This document shows positions 41,772 to 49,930 of a stretch of 64,000 bases of DNA, in pieces. Both the position numbers and the translations under genes were made by a program. The stretch covers positions 62,001-126,000 of the forward strand of contig NZ_JALLIN010000013.1 in assembly GCF_023630175.1 (NCBI RefSeq). Reading direction: 5' to 3'. Every line of letters begins with the position of its first letter. Position 1 is the stretch's first letter. The notes beneath the pieces are model-generated. The model made no database searches, was not told where the DNA came from, and was given only the letters and a program-made list of their open reading frames with translations. Source of the DNA: Streptomyces cellostaticus (GTDB taxonomy: Bacteria > Actinomycetota > Actinomycetes > Streptomycetales > Streptomycetaceae).

Positions 41772-42485
41772 ATGTCGCGCAGGAGAACTCTCAGCACCAA
41801 GAAGAAGCTCGCGCTGCTCGTCAGCGCCGCGGCGGTGGCGGGCGGCGGAGCCTTCGCGCTGGCGTCCACCTCGAACGCCGCGCAGAGCCCGCAGAACGCC
41901 CGGACGCTGTCCGCCGGGGACTCGACGGTGTGCCAGGGGCTGGCCACGGCCCACGGCAACAACGACCGGTTCATCGCGGACCAGAAGGCGAACCCGGACG
42001 CGCAGTCGGCCGCCCGGATCGCCAACCGCGAGGCCGTCGTCAAACAGATCGAGGTCCAGCAGAAGGCCGCCGGATGCACCGTTGGGGAGTCGGCTCAGGA
42101 CTCCCAGGGGGCGCAGGGCGGCGGGCAGGGCGACGCACAGCAGGGTGCCGGCGCACAGGCCGGCGGGGCGCAGCAGTCCGCCCAGCCCTCGGACCCGGCG
42201 GCCGGCGGAAACGGCGCCGGCGGCGCCGCGGCCTCGGGCCAGCAGGTGTGCCAGGGCTCGACCGTCACGCTCTCCGGCGAGGGCGGGGCACCGGCCGCGT
42301 CCAGCAACCAGTTCCCGGCCGGCACGACGCTGAAGGTCACCAACCTGGACAACGACAAGTCCACGACGGTGAAGGTCACCTCGGTCTCCGGCAGTTGCGC
42401 GCTGCTGAACAACGCCGCCTTCGAACAGGTCAGGGAGCCGGGCAAGTTCCTCATCCGCCGCGCACTCATCGAGAAGGTGGGGTGA
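41772..42485 (+). CDS. Secreted protein with Q/G-rich linker and DPBB-like C-terminal domain
   Basis: The 237-residue precursor has a twin-Arg-rich start (MSRRRTLSTKKKLALLVSAAAVAGGGAFALAS) with cleavage after ~36. Then comes a short helical region between two cysteines (STVCQGLATAHGNNDRFI to QKAAGCTV), and a Gln/Gly/Ala-rich linker (~105-155). The C-terminal domain contains QFPAGTTLKVTNLDNDKSTTVKV, the RlpA/expansin-like double-psi beta-barrel signature, with a Cys pair. ATG 41772 follows CAGGAGGCGCGC. A wall-binding role is likely. Its plan (signal, Cys-flanked helix, Gln-rich linker, domain) recurs in the DUF1996 gene at 47172. Confidence 0.75.
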   Translation: MSRRRTLSTKKKLALLVSAAAVAGGGAFALASTSNAAQSPQNARTLSAGDSTVCQGLATAHGNNDRFIADQKANPDAQSAARIANREAVVKQIEVQQKAAGCTVGESAQDSQGAQGGGQGDAQQGAGAQAGGAQQSAQPSDPAAGGNGAGGAAASGQQVCQGSTVTLSGEGGAPAASSNQFPAGTTLKVTNLDNDKSTTVKVTSVSGSCALLNNAAFEQVREPGKFLIRRALIEKVG

Positions 42486-42531
42486 GGCCCCACCGGTGAG
42501 GCGCGGGCCGCGACGGCACCGGCAGGGCGAC

Positions 42532-42595
42532 GGGTACGCCGCCTCGCACCCGGCGGAGCAGGACGCCGGGTGCAGGAGGAACAGGCGGCGTACCC
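42532..42595 (+). terminator. Nested double-stem terminator before glnII
   Basis: Outer stem GGGTACGCCGCC 42532-42543 with GGCGGCGTACCC 42584-42595; inner stem GCACCCGGCG 42546-42555 with CGCCGGGTGC 42564-42573. Both are perfect. It lies 47 bp past the stop of the secreted protein gene. Confidence 0.8.
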
Positions 42596-42696
42596 GGCCG
42601 GCCGGCCCGTCGCGGCCCGTCGGGCGTCCCGCCGGGCTCCTGTCGTACGCAACCACGGGCCGCCTCACGGCATGGGCCGGGACGCGGAAGCAGCGG

Positions 42697-42734
42697 GTAA
42701 CACCGGGTTCACATCCGGGCAATGGACGGGAAAC
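42697..42734 (+). promoter_or_regulatory. GlnR box upstream of glnII
   Basis: Four sites at 6-base spacing: GTAAC 42697-42701, TTCAC 42708-42712, GCAAT 42719-42723 and GAAAC 42730-42734. The outer two fit the GlnR consensus well and the inner two are degenerate. It ends 104 bp before the glnII start. Confidence 0.85.
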
Positions 42735-42837
42735 CGCCTGTTGACAGGCTGCCGCGCAGATCGACGCGGCGCCCCGGTGCCGCGGCGCCACGAGCACCCG
42801 CGAGTGCGCCCGACCCACCCCCGAAGGATGTGGCCCC

Positions 42838-43869
42838 GTGACCTTCAAGGCTGAGTACATCTGGATCGACGGCACCGAGCCGACGGCCGAGCTGCGTTCC
42901 AAGACGAAGATCATCACGGGTGCTCCGGCCGGTCTCGAATCCCTTCCGATCTGGGGCTTCGACGGTTCCTCCACCAACCAGGCCGAGGGGCACTCCTCGG
43001 ACTGCGTGCTCCAGCCGGTCTTCACCTGTCCGGACCCGATCCGCGGCGGCGACGACGTCCTCGTGCTGTGCGAGGTCCTGGACACCGACATGGCCCCGCA
43101 CCCGAGCAACACGCGTGCCGCGCTGGCCGAGGTGGCCGGGAGGTTCGCCGCGCAGGAGCCGGTCTTCGGCATCGAGCAGGAGTACACCTTCTTCGAGGGC
43201 GGCCGTCCGCTGGGCTTCCCCGAGGGCGGCTTCCCCGCCCCGCAGGGCGGCTACTACTGCGGTGTCGGGGCCGACGAGATCTTCGGTCGCGACGTGGTCG
43301 AGGCGCACCTGGAGAACTGCCTGCAGGCGGGCCTGGGCATCTCCGGCATCAACGCCGAGGTCATGCCCGGCCAGTGGGAGTTCCAGGTCGGCCCGCTCTC
43401 CCCGCTGGAGGTCTCCGACCAGCTCTGGGTGGCCCGCTGGCTGCTGTACCGCACGGCCGAGGACTTCGGCGTCTCCGCCACCCTGGACCCCAAGCCGGTC
43501 AAGGGCGACTGGAACGGCGCCGGCGCGCACACCAACTTCTCCACCAGGGCGATGCGCGAGGGCTACGACGCCGTCATCACCGCGTGCGAGTCGCTCGGTG
43601 AGGGCTCCAAGCCGCTCGACCACGTCAAGAACTACGGCGCCGGCATCGACGACCGCCTCACCGGCCTGCACGAGACCGCCCCGTGGAACGAGTACTCCTA
43701 CGGCGTGTCCGACCGCGGCGCCTCGGTCCGCATCCCGTGGCAGGTCGAGAAGGACGGCAAGGGCTACATCGAGGACCGCCGCCCGAACGCCAACGTCGAC
43801 CCGTACGTGGTGACCCGCCTGCTGGTGGACACCTGCTGCTCCGCGCTGGAGAAGGCCGGCCAGGTCTGA
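42838..43869 (+). CDS. glnII: Glutamine synthetase type II (eukaryotic-like)
   Basis: GlnII is the smaller, heat-labile glutamine synthetase found in Streptomyces, Frankia and rhizobia. The 343-residue product has WGFDGSSTNQAEG, GIEQEYTFFEGG (metal site), GINAEVMPGQWEFQVGP, GDWNGAGAHTNFSTRAMR (substrate His/Asn) and DRGASVRIPW near the end. It lacks the adenylylation tyrosine of GlnA, so it is not a GlnE target. GTG 42838 follows GAAGGATGTGGCCCC. A GlnR box lies upstream, so transcription should rise in nitrogen limitation together with glnA 11 kb away. Confidence 0.97.
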   Translation: MTFKAEYIWIDGTEPTAELRSKTKIITGAPAGLESLPIWGFDGSSTNQAEGHSSDCVLQPVFTCPDPIRGGDDVLVLCEVLDTDMAPHPSNTRAALAEVAGRFAAQEPVFGIEQEYTFFEGGRPLGFPEGGFPAPQGGYYCGVGADEIFGRDVVEAHLENCLQAGLGISGINAEVMPGQWEFQVGPLSPLEVSDQLWVARWLLYRTAEDFGVSATLDPKPVKGDWNGAGAHTNFSTRAMREGYDAVITACESLGEGSKPLDHVKNYGAGIDDRLTGLHETAPWNEYSYGVSDRGASVRIPWQVEKDGKGYIEDRRPNANVDPYVVTRLLVDTCCSALEKAGQV

Positions 43870-43884
43870 TCCGCACCGCTTCCC

Positions 43885-43918
43885 GAGGGGCGCGCGCCAG
43901 GACGGCGGGCGCCCCTTC
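43885..43918 (+). terminator. Terminator after glnII
   Basis: GGGGCGC 43887-43893 pairs with GCGCCCC 43909-43915, and the loop can pair further in part. It ends in TTC and begins 18 bp past the stop. Confidence 0.65.
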
Positions 43919-44010
43919 GGCGCGCCCGGCCACCGGGGACCGGGCCGCGCCTTCTGCCCTCGGCAGACGGCCCTTCCCCCTCCGGGCCGGCGCCGGGCAG
44001 GCTCACCGGT

Positions 44011-45036
44011 ATGAGACTTCTGGTGCTGGGCGGAACGGAGTTCGTGGGAAGGACCGTCGTGGAGGCCGCGCTCGCACGCGGCTGGGAGGTGACGGTCTTC
44101 CACCGGGGGCGGCACGCGCCCCCCGCGGGAGTGAGGTCGCTGCGCGGCGACCGCACCGCGCCCGGCGGGCTCGCCGCCCTCGCCGGCGACGACGGCACCT
44201 GGGACGCGGTGGTCGACACCTGGTCGGCCGCGCCCCGGGCGGTCCGGGACGCGGCGCGGCTGCTGCGCGGCCGCGCCGGGCGGTACGTCTACGTCTCCAG
44301 CCGGTCCGTGTACGCCTGGCCCTGGCCCAGGGGCGGCCGCGAGGACGCCCCGCTGGTCGAGGGCGCCGCGGCCGGCGCCGGGGCGACCGACTACCCGCGG
44401 GACAAGCGGGGCGGCGAACTCGCGGCCGTGGAGGCCTTCGGCGCCGGGGACGCGCTGCTGGTGCGCGCCGGGCTGATCCTCGGCCCGTACGAGAACGTGG
44501 GCCGGCTGCCCTGGTGGCTGAACCGGATCTCCCGCGGCGGCCCGGTCCTGGCGCCGGGTCCGCGCGACCTGGCCGTGCAGTACATCGACGTGCGCGACCT
44601 CGCCGACTGGACGCTCCGCGCGGTCGAGCGGGCGCTCGGCGGCCCGTACGACCTGGTCGGCCCGCCGGGTGCGACCACCATGGGCGACCTGCTGGAGGCG
44701 TGCCTCCGGGCGACCGCCGCGGATGCCGAACTGCGCTGGATCGAACCGCGGTCGATCCTGGACGCCGGGATCGAGCCGTGGACCGGGCTGCCGGTGTGGG
44801 TGCCACCGGACGGCGAGATGTACGACGCAGTGCACCGCTCGGACGTCTCCCGGGCCCTGGCCACGGGACTGCGGTGCCGGCCCGTGGACGAGACCGTCAC
44901 GGACACCTGGCGGTGGCTGACCGGCGTCGGGGGCGTCGCCCCGCAGCGGCCGGACCGGACCGTGAAGGGCGTCGACCCGGAGGTCGAGGCGAGGGTGCTC
45001 GCCGCGGCCCGGGGTGTATCCGGCACCACCCCCTGA
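44011..45036 (+). CDS. NAD-dependent epimerase/dehydratase-like protein
   Basis: The 341-residue extended-SDR protein has a Rossmann start MRLLVLGGTEFVGRTVVEAAL (GGTEFVG is the isoflavone-reductase/CSP41-like variant). VYVSSRSVYAW (Ser/Tyr) lies near residue 90, followed by YPRDKRGGELA with the YxxxK-type lysine, and QYIDVRDLADWTLRAVE. It resembles the reductases that follow chloroplast CSP41 and bacterial nucleotide-sugar or mycothiol-related epimerases, but the substrate is unknown. The C-terminal ~80 residues (WVPPDGEMYDAVHRSDVSRALA and on) are family-typical. It is followed 51 bp later by the histidine kinase gene. Confidence 0.83.
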   Translation: MRLLVLGGTEFVGRTVVEAALARGWEVTVFHRGRHAPPAGVRSLRGDRTAPGGLAALAGDDGTWDAVVDTWSAAPRAVRDAARLLRGRAGRYVYVSSRSVYAWPWPRGGREDAPLVEGAAAGAGATDYPRDKRGGELAAVEAFGAGDALLVRAGLILGPYENVGRLPWWLNRISRGGPVLAPGPRDLAVQYIDVRDLADWTLRAVERALGGPYDLVGPPGATTMGDLLEACLRATAADAELRWIEPRSILDAGIEPWTGLPVWVPPDGEMYDAVHRSDVSRALATGLRCRPVDETVTDTWRWLTGVGGVAPQRPDRTVKGVDPEVEARVLAAARGVSGTTP

Positions 45037-45087
45037 CCGGGGCTTCGGGCCAGTGACCCCCGCCCGGGGGTCGGCCAGACTGGCCGC

Positions 45088-46359
45088 ATGACTACCGACA
45101 CGCAGGGCGGCGCGGTGCGCGCGCGGGCACGGGACGCCGCACTCGCCGCCGTACGGGGGCTCGTACTGGCCGTGGCGATGCTGCCCGTCACGGTGCTGTG
45201 CCTCACGCTGACCCTCGTCTCCCTCGCCCTCGTACCGATCGGAGTCGGCGTCGTCACGACCCCCTGGATCCTCGGCGGGGTACGGGACGTCGCGGACACC
45301 CGGCGCCGGCTCGCGGCCGACTGGGGCGGGGTGCCGATCACGTCGGCGTACCGGCCCGTGCCCGCCGGCGCCAACCCCTGGAGGCGCACCCTCACCATGC
45401 TCGGTGACCGGCAGGTGCGGCGGGACCTCGTGTGGCTGCCGGTGGACATGACGGCCGGCTTCGTCACGGCGCTGCTGCCCGCCGTGCTGTGCCTCTACCC
45501 GTTCGAGGGCTTCGCGGTGGCCGCGGGCCTGTGGCGGGTGCTCGCGGACGGCCGGACCTACTGGTACGGCTTCGTGCCGGTCACCGACCAGCCGACCGCG
45601 CTCGCCGCCGCCGCCACCGCCTCGGTCCTGCTGGTGGCCGCCTACCACCTCGCGCCGCGCCTGCTGACCGCCCACTTCCGCCTCACCCGGGCCTTCCTCG
45701 GCGCGGACCGGCGCGAACTCGCCGAGCGGGTCAGGGTGCTGACCGAGACCCGGCGCGACGCCGTGGACACCTCGGCCTCCGAACTGCGCCGCATCGAACG
45801 GGACCTGCACGACGGCGCCCAGGCCCGGCTGGTCGCGATGGGCATGGACCTCGGGACCGTCGAGACGCTGCTCGACAAGGACCCGGCACAGGCCAGGCTG
45901 CTCCTGGGCCAGGCCCGCCGCAACTCCGTGGAGGCCCTGGAGGAACTGCGCGGCCTGGTCCGGGGCATCCATCCGCCGGTGCTGGCGGAGCGCGGACTCG
46001 GTGACGCGGTAAGGGCGTTGGCGCTGCGGCTGCCGCTGCCGAGCGAGGTGTCCGTGGAGCTGCCCGGTCGGGCGGACGCGCCGGTGGAGTCCGCCGCCTA
46101 CTTCGCGGTCAGCGAGGTGCTCACCAACGCGGTCAAGCACTCCGGCGCCGACCGGCTCTGGGTGGACCTGCACCACGCCGGCGGCACGCTGCGGATCACG
46201 GTCACCGACAACGGCGGGGGCGGGGCGGTGGTCGGCGCGGGATCCGGGCTGGCCGGGGTGGAGCGGCGGCTGGGTACATTCGACGGCGTCCTGGCCGTCA
46301 GCAGCCCCGTCGGCGGTCCCACCCTGGTCACCATGGAGCTCCCGTGCGCGTTGTCCTAG
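45088..46359 (+). CDS. Sensor histidine kinase of the NarL/DesK type
   Basis: The 423-residue membrane kinase has an N-terminal putative-sensor domain with four hydrophobic segments (AAVRGLVLAVAMLPVTVLCLTLTLVSLALVPIGVG and three later). A HisKA_3 dimerisation region follows, with phosphoacceptor His241 in RRIERDLHDGAQARL. The last ~120 residues are a HATPase domain: FAVSEVLTNAVKHSGAD (N box), VTDNGGGGA (G1) and GSGLAGVERRL (G2). This is the class II layout paired with LuxR-type regulators. The last 16 bp overlap the regulator gene at 46344. The signal is unknown. The transmembrane sensor has no large extracytoplasmic loop, so it likely senses the membrane. Confidence 0.92.
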   Translation: MTTDTQGGAVRARARDAALAAVRGLVLAVAMLPVTVLCLTLTLVSLALVPIGVGVVTTPWILGGVRDVADTRRRLAADWGGVPITSAYRPVPAGANPWRRTLTMLGDRQVRRDLVWLPVDMTAGFVTALLPAVLCLYPFEGFAVAAGLWRVLADGRTYWYGFVPVTDQPTALAAAATASVLLVAAYHLAPRLLTAHFRLTRAFLGADRRELAERVRVLTETRRDAVDTSASELRRIERDLHDGAQARLVAMGMDLGTVETLLDKDPAQARLLLGQARRNSVEALEELRGLVRGIHPPVLAERGLGDAVRALALRLPLPSEVSVELPGRADAPVESAAYFAVSEVLTNAVKHSGADRLWVDLHHAGGTLRITVTDNGGGGAVVGAGSGLAGVERRLGTFDGVLAVSSPVGGPTLVTMELPCALS

Positions 46360-46997
46360 CCGAAGACCTCTTCCTGCTGCGCGACGGACTGGTCCGGCTG
46401 CTGGCGGCCCACGACTTCGAGATCGTAGCGGCCGTCGAGTCGGGCCCCGAACTCGACCGCGCCCTCGCGGAGCTGAAGCCGGACGTGGCCGTCGTCGACG
46501 TACGCCTGCCGCCCACGCACACCGACGAGGGCCTGCAGTGCGCGCTGCGGGCCCGGCGGGAGCGGCCCGGGCTGCCGGTGCTGGTCCTGTCCCAGCACGT
46601 CGAGCAGCTCTACGCGCGTGAGCTGCTGGCCGACGGCACCGGCGCGGTGGGGTACCTGCTGAAGGACCGCGTGTTCGACGCCGGCCAGTTCGTGGACGCG
46701 GTACGGCGGGTGGCCGCCGGCGGCACGGCGATGGACCCGCAGGTGATCCAGCAGCTCCTGTCGCGGCGGGCGGCCGACGCCCATCCGCTGGGCCGTCTCA
46801 CCCCGCGCGAGCTGGAGGTGCTGGAGCTGATGGCGCAGGGCCGCTCGAACGCGGCGATCGCCGGCCAGCTCGTCGTGACGGAGAGGGCCATCGCCAAGCA
46901 CACCTCCAACATCTTCGCCAAACTGGGTCTCGAGGTGTCGGACGACGACAACCGGCGGGTGCTGGCGGTGCTGGCCCACCTCGATCGCGGCCGCTGA
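46344..46997 (+). CDS. LuxR/NarL-family response regulator
   Basis: The 217-residue regulator pairs with the kinase just upstream. The receiver has the phosphorylated Asp52 in AVVDVRLPP, acidic residues in VLAEDLF, and the late Lys in GYLLKDRV. The C-terminal HTH (LTPRELEVLELMAQGRSNAAIAGQLVVTERAIAKHTSNIFAKL, ~150-195) is the GerE/LuxR fold. GTG 46344 lies inside the last codons of the kinase gene (16 bp overlap), so translation is coupled. Its regulon is unknown. The secreted DUF1996 protein and further envelope genes downstream are candidates by proximity only. Confidence 0.95.
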   Translation: MRVVLAEDLFLLRDGLVRLLAAHDFEIVAAVESGPELDRALAELKPDVAVVDVRLPPTHTDEGLQCALRARRERPGLPVLVLSQHVEQLYARELLADGTGAVGYLLKDRVFDAGQFVDAVRRVAAGGTAMDPQVIQQLLSRRAADAHPLGRLTPRELEVLELMAQGRSNAAIAGQLVVTERAIAKHTSNIFAKLGLEVSDDDNRRVLAVLAHLDRGR

Positions 46998-47171
46998 CGC
47001 GGAGGACAACTACCCCTGGTCACGGTCCATTTGAGACCCCTGACACCCGGCGTTCCCCGACTGATTCGGGAGACTGGTGAACACCTCCGGGGCGGCGTCC
47101 GTATGGAAGGGCGCCGCTTCACTCCTGTCGGGCGCCTCGATGCTGCCCCGCAAGGAAGTCAGAGGAGTTCC

Positions 47172-48731
47172 ATGGGACGCAACACACGAAAACGCCGTAC
47201 GCCGCTGGCCACCAAGGCCATAGCCGCATCGGCGGCCCTAGCGCTCGGTGGGGGCGGGCTGGTCTGGGCGAACTTCTACGCCTCGGCGCACGAGTCGAAC
47301 CGGTCGTGGGGGGGCAACCAGACCAAGGCCGCCTCGGCGCAGGTCGCGACGATCTCGTGCCCGGACGTGGGCCAGAAGCTGACCAACGTGCCGTACCGGG
47401 CCCGGGGCGAGGTCGCCGGGGAGCTGTCCACCCTCGACCGCCAGATCACCGACGCCTACCAGCGTCTGGCGACCACGCGGGACGCCCAGACCAGAGACAC
47501 GAGCTTCGTCCAGAACTCCATCCTGCAGCCGCTCCAGGACCGGCGGAAGGCCATCCTGGACCGCATCAGGCTGGAGATCACCCGCGTCGGCGGCACCGCC
47601 CCCGGCGACCTGAACACCCTGGCCACCTGCACGGCGCAGAGCGCCGACCAGACCACCGGCGGACAGCAGCAGAACGGCGGACAGCAGCAGGGCGGCGAGC
47701 AGCAGAACGGCGACCAGCAGCAGGGCGGGCAGCAACAGGACGGCGGCCAGCAGCAGGACGGCGGTCAGCAGCAGGGCGACAACGGGCAGCAGCAGAACAA
47801 CGGCGGGCAGGCGGGCAACGGCCCCGCCGCGGCCGACTTCGTCGACATCACCAAGGTCCAGGCGAACGTCAAGGCCAAGCCCCGCAAGTCCCGCAACGCG
47901 TCGACCGGCACGTTCACCACGCGCTGCGGTGTGAACGCGAACAAGAACTTCAACACCGACAACGTGATCGTGGCCCCGGGCGTGACCAACGGAGCCCACC
48001 ACACCCACGACTACGTCGGCAACCAGAAGATCAACGCGTTCTCCAGCAACGACAACTTCCTGCAGGGCGCGTCGAGCTGCCGGAACAAGAACGACCGCTC
48101 CGCCTACTACTGGCCCGTACTGCGGCTGCAGGACGGCACCCAGGAGTTCGACCAGAACCGGGACGGTGGCGGCAAGGAGGGGAACGTCGGCAAGATCCTC
48201 ACCGCCCAGCAGGCCCAGATCAAGTACGTCGGCAGCCCGCGGGGCAAGGTCGTGGCGATGCCGCAGTTCCTGCGGATCATCACCGGTGACGCCAAGACCA
48301 CCACCAACGGTCTGGCCAACGCCAACGCGCACTGGAGCTGCACCGGCTTCGAGAACAAGGTGCAGCTGACCGAGCAGTACCCGATCTGTCCGCAGGGCAG
48401 CAAGGTGGTGCGCTCGTTCGCCTTCCAGAGCTGCTGGGACGGGCAGAACGCGGACAGCGCCAACCACCGCACCCATGTGGCCTTCGCCGACGCCAACGGC
48501 AACTGCCAGAACGGCTTCAAGGCCATTCCGCAGCTCACGATGCGCCTGGTGTACGACGTCCCCCCGCCGACCATCCAGAACGGTCAGGTGAAGAACGCGT
48601 ACGCCGTGGACGGCTTCCCCGAGCAGTTGCACAAGGCGGCCACCGATCACGACGACTTCATCAGCGTCACGACCGGCGGCCTGGCCAACAAGATCGCGAA
48701 CTGTGTCAACCGCGGTCAGAACTGCGCGTGA
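47172..48731 (+). CDS. Secreted DUF1996 protein with Gln-rich linker
   Basis: The 519-residue precursor starts [39 protein letters not shown], a signal peptide. A helical segment between two cysteines follows (ISCPDVGQ to LATCTA). Next is a 60-residue Gln/Gly/Asp/Asn linker of repeated [11 protein letters not shown] units (~160-220), then the DUF1996 domain (~225-519) with [18 protein letters not shown] and several Cys. DUF1996 proteins are secreted and widespread in fungi and actinomycetes, with a suspected wall or carbohydrate link. ATG 47172 follows GAGGAGTTCC. It lies downstream of the two-component genes. Confidence 0.85.
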   Translation: MGRNTRKRRTPLATKAIAASAALALGGGGLVWANFYASAHESNRSWGGNQTKAASAQVATISCPDVGQKLTNVPYRARGEVAGELSTLDRQITDAYQRLATTRDAQTRDTSFVQNSILQPLQDRRKAILDRIRLEITRVGGTAPGDLNTLATCTAQSADQTTGGQQQNGGQQQGGEQQNGDQQQGGQQQDGGQQQDGGQQQGDNGQQQNNGGQAGNGPAAADFVDITKVQANVKAKPRKSRNASTGTFTTRCGVNANKNFNTDNVIVAPGVTNGAHHTHDYVGNQKINAFSSNDNFLQGASSCRNKNDRSAYYWPVLRLQDGTQEFDQNRDGGGKEGNVGKILTAQQAQIKYVGSPRGKVVAMPQFLRIITGDAKTTTNGLANANAHWSCTGFENKVQLTEQYPICPQGSKVVRSFAFQSCWDGQNADSANHRTHVAFADANGNCQNGFKAIPQLTMRLVYDVPPPTIQNGQVKNAYAVDGFPEQLHKAATDHDDFISVTTGGLANKIANCVNRGQNCA

Positions 48732-48754
48732 TCCCCTGACACGCGTGGACGGAA

Positions 48755-48791
48755 GAAGGCCGGTGGCGGGTCCCTCCCGCCACCGGCCTTC
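48755..48791. terminator. Strong terminator after the DUF1996 gene
   Basis: GAAGGCCGGTGGCGGG 48755-48770 pairs perfectly with CCCGCCACCGGCCTTC 48776-48791 across a five-base loop, 24 bp past the stop. It should serve the convergent gene as well. Confidence 0.85.
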
Positions 48792-48799
48792 GCCGTGTC

Positions 48800-48849
48800 C
48801 GCGTGGCCGGACCCGGCAGGCGTGCGCGTGGCCGGACTCAGCCGGCGTG
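48800..48849. repeat. 25-bp direct repeat over a stop codon
   Basis: CGCGTGGCCGGA and following bases occur at 48800-48824 and 48825-48849 (22 of 25 identical). The second copy includes the stop codon of the minus-strand lipoprotein gene (48838-48840). Confidence 0.65.
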
Positions 48850-49230
48850 CGCGCGGTGGTCCGTGCCGATCTCCACATCGCCGCCGAGCGTGCCGCGCAG
48901 CGCCCGGACGACGCCGTCGTCGCCGACGGCCACCCACTTGCGCCCGACGAGGTAGTAGCCGCCGTAGTCCTTGGCGTCGTTGATCCACTCGCGCTGGCCG
49001 CGGTCGGTGGCGAAGGTGGCCAGGATGAACCTCCCGTCACCGTTGCGGCAGATGGCCTGGCGGATCTCGTCGGCGTCGGTCTGCATGTTCGGCTTGCACC
49101 GCACCTCGGCCGCCAGGCTCTCCAGGCTGCCGCTCGCGGCGGGCGGCACCTTCTCGGCCTCCCCGCCCGTGCCGCAGCCCGCCAGCGCCAGTACGGCCGC
49201 GGCACCGAGCACCGCACGTGTCAACCTCAT
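48838..49230 (-). CDS. Small lipoprotein
   Basis: The 130-residue precursor starts MRLTRAVLGAAAVLALAGCGTGGEAEK; the lipobox LAGC is complete, so the mature protein begins at Cys19 as a membrane-bound lipoprotein. The ~110-residue mature part carries LAAEVRCKPNMQTDADEIRQAICRNGDGRFILATFATDRGQREWINDA with a Cys pair that may form a disulfide, and GGYYLVGRKWVAVGDD near the end. ATG 49230 is chosen because it begins the signal; the frame extends upstream without a ribosome binding site. I do not recognise a domain. It converges on the DUF1996 gene and diverges from the TPR-like gene. Confidence 0.75.
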   Translation of the reverse strand: MRLTRAVLGAAAVLALAGCGTGGEAEKVPPAASGSLESLAAEVRCKPNMQTDADEIRQAICRNGDGRFILATFATDRGQREWINDAKDYGGYYLVGRKWVAVGDDGVVRALRGTLGGDVEIGTDHRAHAG

Positions 49231-49367
49231 CGTTCCTCCGGTCCTGTGGGCCCCAGCATGCCGCTCGGAGCCCCGGAACGGGACCCCCCGACCAACGGAT
49301 ACGGCCGCGGGGCCCGGTGCGCTCAAATCCTGCGCGGCGACGGGCACACGTGTGCGAGGGTGGCGCG

Positions 49368-49868
49368 GTGAACCAAGACTGGGAAGACCGCGTCACCGCT
49401 GCCTGGGCCTCCTTCGACGACTATCCGCAGGAGCGAGCGCAGGAGTTCCGCGACCTGATCGACAAGCTCGTCGCCGAGCTTCCGGAGGACAGCCCGCTGG
49501 GCCCGTTCGAGCAGGCCTGCTCCTGGGACTCCACCGGCCACTCGGACCGGGCGGTGCCGCTGTACCGGGAGGCGCTGGCGCGCGGCCTCGACGGCTACCG
49601 GGGCCGCCGGACGCGGATCCAGCTCGCCAGCTCGCTGCGGAACACCGGGCACCCGGAGGAGGGCGTGGCCCTGCTCACCCCCGAACTCGACGGCCCGTCG
49701 GACGAGTTGGACGACGCGGTGCGGGCCTGTCTGGCCCTGTGCCTGTCCGGCCTGGGCCGCGACCGCGAGGGACTGTCCCTGGTGCTCGGCGCCCTCGCCC
49801 CGCATCTGCCCCGCTACCAGCGGTCGATGGCCAACTACGCGCGCCTGCTGGTCGAACCGGAGGAGTGA
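49368..49868 (+). CDS. TPR-like protein (166 aa)
   Basis: This is an all-helical acidic cytosolic protein with two or three tetratricopeptide-like units: GPFEQACSWDSTGHSDRAVPLYREALARGL, RTRIQLASSLRNTGHPEEGVALL and DDAVRACLALCLSGLGRDREGLSLVLGAL-type segments. It is a small scaffold with no enzyme signature. GTG 49368 gives VNQDWEDRVTAAWASFDDYPQERAQEFRDLIDKL, a widespread opening in Streptomyces. A GAGGGTGG lies about 5 bases upstream. Relatives are often annotated as tetratricopeptide repeat protein. The binding partner is unknown. Confidence 0.75.
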   Translation: MNQDWEDRVTAAWASFDDYPQERAQEFRDLIDKLVAELPEDSPLGPFEQACSWDSTGHSDRAVPLYREALARGLDGYRGRRTRIQLASSLRNTGHPEEGVALLTPELDGPSDELDDAVRACLALCLSGLGRDREGLSLVLGALAPHLPRYQRSMANYARLLVEPEE

Positions 49869-49930
49869 GCCACCCGGGCGAGCCGCCCGCCCGGCGGTGA
49901 CCTGCCGACAGCTCGCTCGTTCACCGGGTT

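Noticed and set aside
47660..47820. CAG-rich repeats (Gln linker of DUF1996) as a possible CRISPR or tandem array
   Set aside because: The periodicity is three to twelve bases within a reading frame encoding a Gln/Gly linker. No spacers and no palindromic repeat units.
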